This document shows, one piece after another, positions 58,100 to 64,000 of a stretch of 64,000 nucleotides of DNA; position 1 is the first letter of the stretch, and each line of letters opens with the position of its first letter. The position numbers and the translations under genes are program-made. Location of the stretch: contig WEDG01000795.1 of the NCBI GenBank assembly GCA_017591395.1, positions 186,001 through 250,000 of the forward strand, given 5' to 3'. The DNA is from Schistocephalus solidus. Its lineage: Eukaryota; Platyhelminthes; Cestoda; Diphyllobothriidea; Diphyllobothriidae. A model generated the notes under the pieces. That model did not search any database, was not told the origin of the DNA, and saw only the letters and a list, made by a program, of their open reading frames with translations.

Positions 58100-58545
58100 C
58101 TAAAAAGAAATTTAATTAAAGTAACGAGTTCTTTGGGAACAAATAACTTTATTGTGCAAATTTTCGAATCTGGTGCCGCACTTCGTCTTCAGACAAATGG
58201 GAATGTACATAAAACAGTTAACCCTAAGCAATGCCTAACACAAGATTTTATGATTGGCTAAAGTTTGAGTTAATAGACGTTTAGAGTTTTTATGTATCCG
58301 GTCGATAGTGGCTGTTTTACCTTCCACTTGATCTTGAGAAATTTTTAACTGGCATCCAAATGGATATGCCTGTTAATGCATGCCACGTCTGAGTGCATTG
58401 TCACCAGGAATTCGCGGCCCTTCCTTGTTGGGCAGTCGCAAACGATGTGGGTATCCTCTCATGCAAATAAGTGTCCTGTGCAGGTGATAGGGGGGGGGGG
58501 GCGAACACCGATCGCTTTACAGAACACACTCGTCAAGTTGTGGCT
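58100..58545 (-). pseudogene. PLE C-terminal fragment and 3' tail, right arm
   Basis: Mirror copy of 51985-52395. The REFLVTMH and INRHIHLDAS blocks are preserved. A long G run (about 58489-58500) replaces a five-base run in the left arm. Confidence 0.6.
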
Positions 58546-58961
58546 TGTGTCTCGATCTCGGACTCCACTAGCAGCCGCTAAGCAACTAATATATTATCAA
58601 GCAAAGACAGGGTGACTGACTTATTAGCCGTTATCATACCATATCCGGCCCGCAGATGTTACAACACATGAGGGATCGAGTCTCACAGAGAAGGGAATAT
58701 ATGCATAGCATTTCTACCAGAAAAATCTTACGCCAAAACTAGCCAAAAATCTATTGTCTGGGGACTTTGAATGACACATTTTTTCAGACCATAGAGTTCG
58801 AAAATGATGCATGTTCTTCTTCTGATCACCTTGAAGATCTTTTCGGTTATTGCCAATGCAATTCTAGTTATTGCGTAGTTAGGTTCCCACATAAAATGTG
58901 CAGCGCAGGTTGAGGAAGCTCGTGTGTTGTACTCTGTACTTTTATATAATGGGGCCGTCAA

Positions 58962-61570
58962 TCACGTGGTGAGAATTGCAGTCTAATGCTGGTAGGGATA
59001 AGGCAGCCAGTCATTTTACAGCTTTAACTGCACTGGCTCTGGGCAGGGAAATAACGCCCCACATGTCCTTGGCACATGCGCAGTATTTCCTCCGAAAGCA
59101 TACATAAATGGAAAACTGGTTAAGTACATCACTGTCTGCCGACTCTAGTAAAACTCTGGGAGCTCCTAAGAACAAGAAAGGCCGTTGGTTCGTCTGGTCA
59201 AGTCGCAGTATTGCCGGCACACAGTCAGTCACTCTTCTTGATCCTCACGGCAGCACACAAGCCGGCTATGCGCTTTAAAAGAAGACGCAGGCATGACGTC
59301 AGTTAAAAGCTGCCGCAGCGGTGCTTTAAATTTCAATGAAGGCTGTTGCTTGCAGTTAAATAGATCTTCTTTTGATCTGTTTTCTCTCACATACGCAAGC
59401 ACAAACCTGACAGCAGCTGTGCCGTCTGTGCGGAAATGTTCATGTCGTGCATGTCTGACAGTGTGCGTGTGTATGCAGCGCCTGCAAAGCTACCGTAGCC
59501 TGTGTTGCGCTCCATGTGTCGCTAATCTTAACAATCCGGCAAAACTCGGGGGCACGAGGGTGGTGCATTTGAATGAGACTGAATAAGTAACCCCCTGTTT
59601 GCCATCCAACCAACCGTCGAAAAAAGTGAAATATTTATGTGCTGCTGAGTGGTGTTCATACCAGTCAAACCGGCTCATTGTCGACTGAATTTTCTTCGTG
59701 AGACATCTACAACAACCCACAAGGCGGGGAGCCAGGACGGACTGGTCATTAGGCAGTCGAGCCAAACCTCAGGCTTGATTTGCATCCTGTTGGCTGACTT
59801 CTATTCTAGGCACAAATCTTTGGCAGTAGATGAAGTGAGCTTAAGCCCCTTCAACGACTAGATCCAAAAGACACACCTCAACCCTGAATGGGCCTTGCAT
59901 GAGGTGGCCTCACCTTTGTTCCGTGCAGTGAAGCGACGGCAGTACTGAAGACCGTCAGTCACGCATTCACCGAAATGTAGTCCACGAGAGACAGAGGCTT
60001 CATGGCTGATCAGCTGATGGATTTACCTAAAGGCGCGCCGACTCAGTCCTGTCATCAGGGGTTGGGAAAACAGTGAAGTGAATGTTGTGCAAGCCAGCCG
60101 AACTAAAACCCGCTACATCCTAACTCTGGGGTGTCGGAGGCGGCGGCGGTAGTGATCATCTTCTCATTTAACGGAAAACTATGGGTACGGGATGATGGGC
60201 ATAAAGTAATCTACTCACCTAGAGAATGGAACCGAGATTTAACCACCTAAACATCACCGGGGAAGATTAAAAGCAGACTGCACGTCACTTTACTTGACAA
60301 GACAAACTGTAAGCTGTAGCACAAAGTGTAGTGTCAGGTGCTGAGGACAACAAGATCGCACAGATAGTCGCAGTCTGTCTGGCAATGAGATAACACGGTG
60401 GGCACAGTATATCGTGGTTACAGATTGCTTGCCGTTGTGCGAAATGTTGGTATTTCTATTCTTCTGTTTCTTTGTGGATAGTACACCTAGAGTAAAGCCA
60501 TAGCAAAACTGAGGAAGTTCATAGGTAGGTTAAGTTACTTGCTGCCATCGAGGTGCATACGATTGAAAAAGTTCCCACTTTTCAGCTTAGAGAGAACAGC
60601 GCTGCACTAGGACGCACATAAGCAGGACCCAACTCTCCAAAAGCATGTGAAAAGGCAACCATCAGGCGTCCTTAATTAAGAAACCCCACCATTTTGATTT
60701 GGCCCTTAAGTGAAAAAGCCGAAGAAGAGGGCACGTACGCATGACATTTGCAAAATGAATGCAAAGACGTCATAAGTGTTAACTATGAGGAATGCGCAAG
60801 GAAAGAGGCAGGTAAGTGACTCCAACACGGTTATTACACTTTAACATGACTGCAAAAGCCATTAAATTATGTAAACAGTCTGGTAGAAGACTCTAGCGGC
60901 ACGAATTCTGTGCCTGGCACAGCACCATTATAATGCATGGATAGAGTAGGTTCGCATACTTGTCACAGTCATCTTCTATCTAATGTACTGCGGAAGGAAC
61001 CCAGAACTTGAGCGAGGCGGAAGCGGCTACGTCTTAACAGATGCTATATGGGGTGGCTACTGGAAGAACAGAGAGATTAAAAAATACAAGTTAAATACTG
61101 CGGTCTACTATTATGTTATGGACCGATTAGCGTGAAGGCACTCCCATAGCATCTTAAGTCCAGCTGCGTTTAAATACGAACAGAAATGACGGAGGAAGTC
61201 AGTGAAAACTGAGAAAAACACTTCAGATGGTTGAAAAACAGTCACAATCCCTAAATGGACATATGTCACATCACAGAAAACCAGATATGATGAGAAGGGT
61301 GGCAAAATTGTATGAAATTAAGCCTGAATACATAAAGAAAAATCCGCCTAAACGTAAAGCGTGGACAAGAATGTAGCTCTAGCATGAGTGTGCTACACAA
61401 AAAAGAGCGTTAGGTTGGTTATTGAGAATAAAGGGACTGGGAGTAGTTCAACTCTGGGCATCTCCAATCATTTTCGAGTGGCGTTTCTTGTGACACTTTC
61501 TGTCAGCCTTAGTTAACAAGCCCTGTGAAAAGGGACAAACCAAAGCCCATCCGAACGTTTTCAAAGATGC
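58962..61570. other. Right arm, unassigned sequence
   Basis: Reverse complement of 48.9-51.5 kb. Same content and same lack of recognisable motifs. Confidence 0.4.
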
Positions 61571-61636
61571 GCCTCTACCCACAGTCTAGAAAACGGCGGC
61601 CTCGGAGTGCGCAAACAAAAATATGGCTGGACTCAC

Positions 61637-61923
61637 GATAGTAGCACACTTGTGGATAATCATAGGCGCCTGCCGCAGATCCTACAACCGCTGTGGTGGC
61701 TTGCGAACGACCCATGACAGCCTTTGATTGTTGAACTGGCGAAGGGTAGCCGGCAGCAGAGTGGTACTGCAGTAGTTGTGCGTCAAGCATATTTAAGGGA
61801 ACTGTGCTCCGGAGGTAATTGAGTTGAGCTGCATTTCCATCAATGGAGACAGAAGATATCATTTTATCTCGATGGTAACTAAAGACAAACATAGAGTGCT
61901 GTATAAGAACCAGCGTTGACTGG
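61637..61923 (-). CDS. Host-like exon of unknown gene, right-arm copy, frame intact
   Basis: A 287-nt exon between TTTTTTTTCAG and GTGAGT, open throughout in one frame: SQSTLVLIQHS, DKMISSVSIDGNAAQLNYL, RSTVPLNMLDAQLLQYHSA, AGYPSPVQQSKAVMG and AAGAYDYPQVCYY. The Gln/Ala/Tyr-rich composition is typical of disordered segments in RNA-binding or transcription proteins, but I cannot name the family. No partner exon was found in the remaining arm sequence; neighbours may lie outside the window. Confidence 0.5.
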
Positions 61924-61979
61924 CTGAAAAAAAAGAAACAAAATATGTAGCTAAAAACCGAGAACTTGATTATTTGCAC

Positions 61980-64000
61980 AAAGAAGTTTCATCTAGCGAA
62001 CGATGAGTTGTAAAATCTGGGAAAATTGTAAAACGATAAGTAAGATTCAAAATTTGAAGCGCTTTAGGAGAAAAATTGTTTCGAGTCAGTCGTTAAGTTT
62101 CATGCATGGCCTTTTTACTTTATGAAAGAAGACGGTTGAAATAAAGTAAAAGCTCGGTGCCACATAATGTTCTGAATCGAACGAGACGAGTTTCAGCATT
62201 TGAACGTTGAAGTGAATATGAAAAGCAACATCAGATCCGAAACTCGTAATAACAAGTTAAGATAGTCCAGATGGCTGGAGAAAAAAATAATTCCTCCAGA
62301 CAGCGGTCGGTCACCCGAAAATTCAAATTCACCTCACCAGACTTGTGATTATAATCAGAAAACCAACCGTAAATAATCGTCTTGCGCTTTTTGACCTGAA
62401 CTGCCAATTAAGGACAATTATCGCAAGATCTACAGATGGTCATCATTACATCGATTTGGCAGATTTTTGGCCTAGTGCTCAGTAAAAACCAGCAGGTAAC
62501 TAATTTCCCTATTTAATATCCCAAACATTCGGATGGCTTCGTTCAGAGTGTAGCAATGCCGAGAAACAGATATGATTCAAAGTGACCCCAAAGCTCTAAT
62601 GAAGTACTTGTTTGTTTTTGTGATATTTTGGGAAAAAATCCCAAAGTGAACGGAGATGACGAATGAAACCGTAGAGTGCTTGCTTAATCCATCAATAGTA
62701 CCTTCTACCTCTTACGAGCATTACACGCAAAATATGATTTCCTGGCCTTATGCACTTTGTGTTCAAGAGTTCCTAAACAAGATTTTAAGGAATCGAATTG
62801 TTTGGCAAACAAAATTGAAAAAATAAACGATACGTGAAATTAAGAAAGTTATCGAATAAGTTAGAAGGATGAACGATTCATATAGGGACATTTTATTGAC
62901 AGTAAGAAAATCACGGTTATTTAATAGTGCGACTTTTAGTGGTGAAGCATTTTAAAAACCAAGGGTTCTACTTTAGTTTTAACCTTACAAGGCCAAAGAA
63001 AGATGCTAACTGCTATTGAAACGTAATGTGCAGAGGGGTATGGTGGGGGCAATTGGTCTTGCATTTGAAAGTTTAAATCCATACCTCCAGTGCTGCAACA
63101 CAGGTTTAAGTTCTCTTATAGCGAAATAAAAGTAATAAGGGAAAGAAAGAGAAGAATTTTAAAAAACTGCCTTATCCCTGCTAAGGGAAATAAATTGCGA
63201 GAGCACGGGTTTGTAAGGGTCGTTCCAAGTGTGTATATTTTAAAAATTTATAAAGTAACTCAGTTAAGTTATATCAAATTCAAATGATTCGTTTTCCTAA
63301 ATAATTTCCGTCATCGATGCGATATCTTGCGCGATTTCAAAGTGCGAATACATAAAAATTGTGAATGTAAGCTGTACAAAAACTAACGTAAATTGATAAG
63401 AACACAATCATATGAATATGCAAAGCGTTATTGCCCATACTTTGGGCTCTTGCTGGTTCATCAACATCTAATTATGGATGAATTTCGTCAAAAGTGTGCG
63501 CGCATGGATAAACTTTGAAAACATTCCAAATCAGATATTAACACGCTGTTTTACTATATACGAAGGATAAACTGGAACAAATGCAAACATTCGATCATAT
63601 TCCATATTCCATGGCCTGGGTCACATACCGACATCTCGAGAAATTAAAAATGCGTTCGGTTTTAGTAGCCCATTTAAACAGGGGGCCAATTTATCGAGCT
63701 ACCACGCACTGCTACCGCATCCGATGCGAGACTCCATAGATTATAAACAGCAGCTTTTCTGTTTTTCACGCGAATGTGAGCTGAATTGAAGGGGTTAATG
63801 GCAGCGTCTATAGCATCCACCCATGTTTTCCAAATTAGACTCCAAGCTGAAAGTTCTAACTGCGTATCTCGGCAGAAGTTCTTTGCCTTAACATGATTAT
63901 GAGGACGTGTTGTTTATTCAAAAACCAGTGGAAAAGTGCATTCTTGACTGCCTTTCTGTTGAAAGGTTCATGAGGTCGGAACCGCCAGAACTCTTATGTG
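61980..64000. other. Right arm, unassigned sequence to window end
   Basis: Reverse complement of 46.4-48.5 kb, with an extra segment near 62873 and lacking the counterpart of 47993-48085. No gene recognised. Confidence 0.4.

Larger units (their letters stand above)
55268..64000 (-). repeat. Right arm of the giant inverted duplication (open at window end)
   Basis: Reverse complement of 46447-55176. It still matches at base 64000, so the duplication extends beyond the window. Relative to the left arm it carries an extra segment of about 16 bases near 62873, a longer TA tract (about 66 versus 42 bases), a longer G run near 58490, and an in-frame stop in the GIY-YIG ORF. Confidence 0.93.

Noticed and set aside
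46447..64000. Simple fold-back read artefact as the full explanation of the palindrome
   Set aside because: The arms differ by substitutions and by indels of about 16 and 90 bases, which one molecule read twice would not give. A haplotype mis-join remains possible.
1..64000. CRISPR arrays, bacterial operons or phage genes
   Set aside because: No direct-repeat arrays with spacers and no prokaryotic gene organisation; the content is clearly eukaryotic.

Overview
This is a eukaryotic, repeat-rich window, most likely from a flatworm. I infer a diphyllobothriidean tapeworm (Spirometra/Dibothriocephalus group), because the RTE retrotransposon with C-terminal zinc fingers at 5.9-10.2 kb resembles, from memory, proteins common in those genomes. 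Bacterial gene organisation is absent. Coding sequence is interrupted by introns (one only 37 nt), and most recognisable proteins are decayed retrotransposon ORFs. The species call is inference and was not tested by any search.

Layout. 1-5.9 kb: mostly featureless, with one dispersed tRNA-derived SINE (about 2195-2464, minus) and a degenerate telomere-like patch. 5.9-10.2 kb: a nearly full-length but frame-broken RTE LINE with endonuclease, reverse transcriptase (RT) and a five-finger zinc-finger tail. 10.2-10.9 kb: two diverged copies of a dispersed repeat. 13.2-13.7 kb: a Penelope-like (PLE) GIY-YIG remnant. 18.2-21.1 kb: a CR1/Jockey-like LINE on the minus strand (copy D). 21.65-25.9 kb: a second LINE family on the plus strand (copy A). 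28.8-31.6 kb: a different RTE-type LINE, minus strand. 34.4-37.9 kb: the best host gene, a multi-exon divergent POU-domain protein gene on the minus strand. 38.2-46.2 kb: a pile-up of LINE fragments (G, C, B, F, E) and a 106-bp perfect TA hairpin.

46.4-64.0 kb is one giant inverted duplication. The left arm (46447-55176) and right arm (55268-64000, still open at the window edge) flank a 91-bp spacer. The arms differ by roughly a few percent, including substitutions and discrete indels of about 16 and 90 bp, so they are not a simple copy of one read. Each arm carries a host-like exon with splice sites, a PLE C-terminal fragment, a (TA)n tract, a PLE GIY-YIG endonuclease, an array of tRNA-derived units carrying hammerhead-ribozyme-like motifs, and a PLE reverse transcriptase. 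The palindrome centre lies inside the RT-to-endonuclease linker of the PLE.

The most interesting signals are the tRNA-hammerhead repeat unit (eight copies in the palindrome plus one dispersed diverged copy), the palindrome itself, and the POU gene, whose POU-specific domain aligns without gaps but has lost two classic DNA-contact residues.
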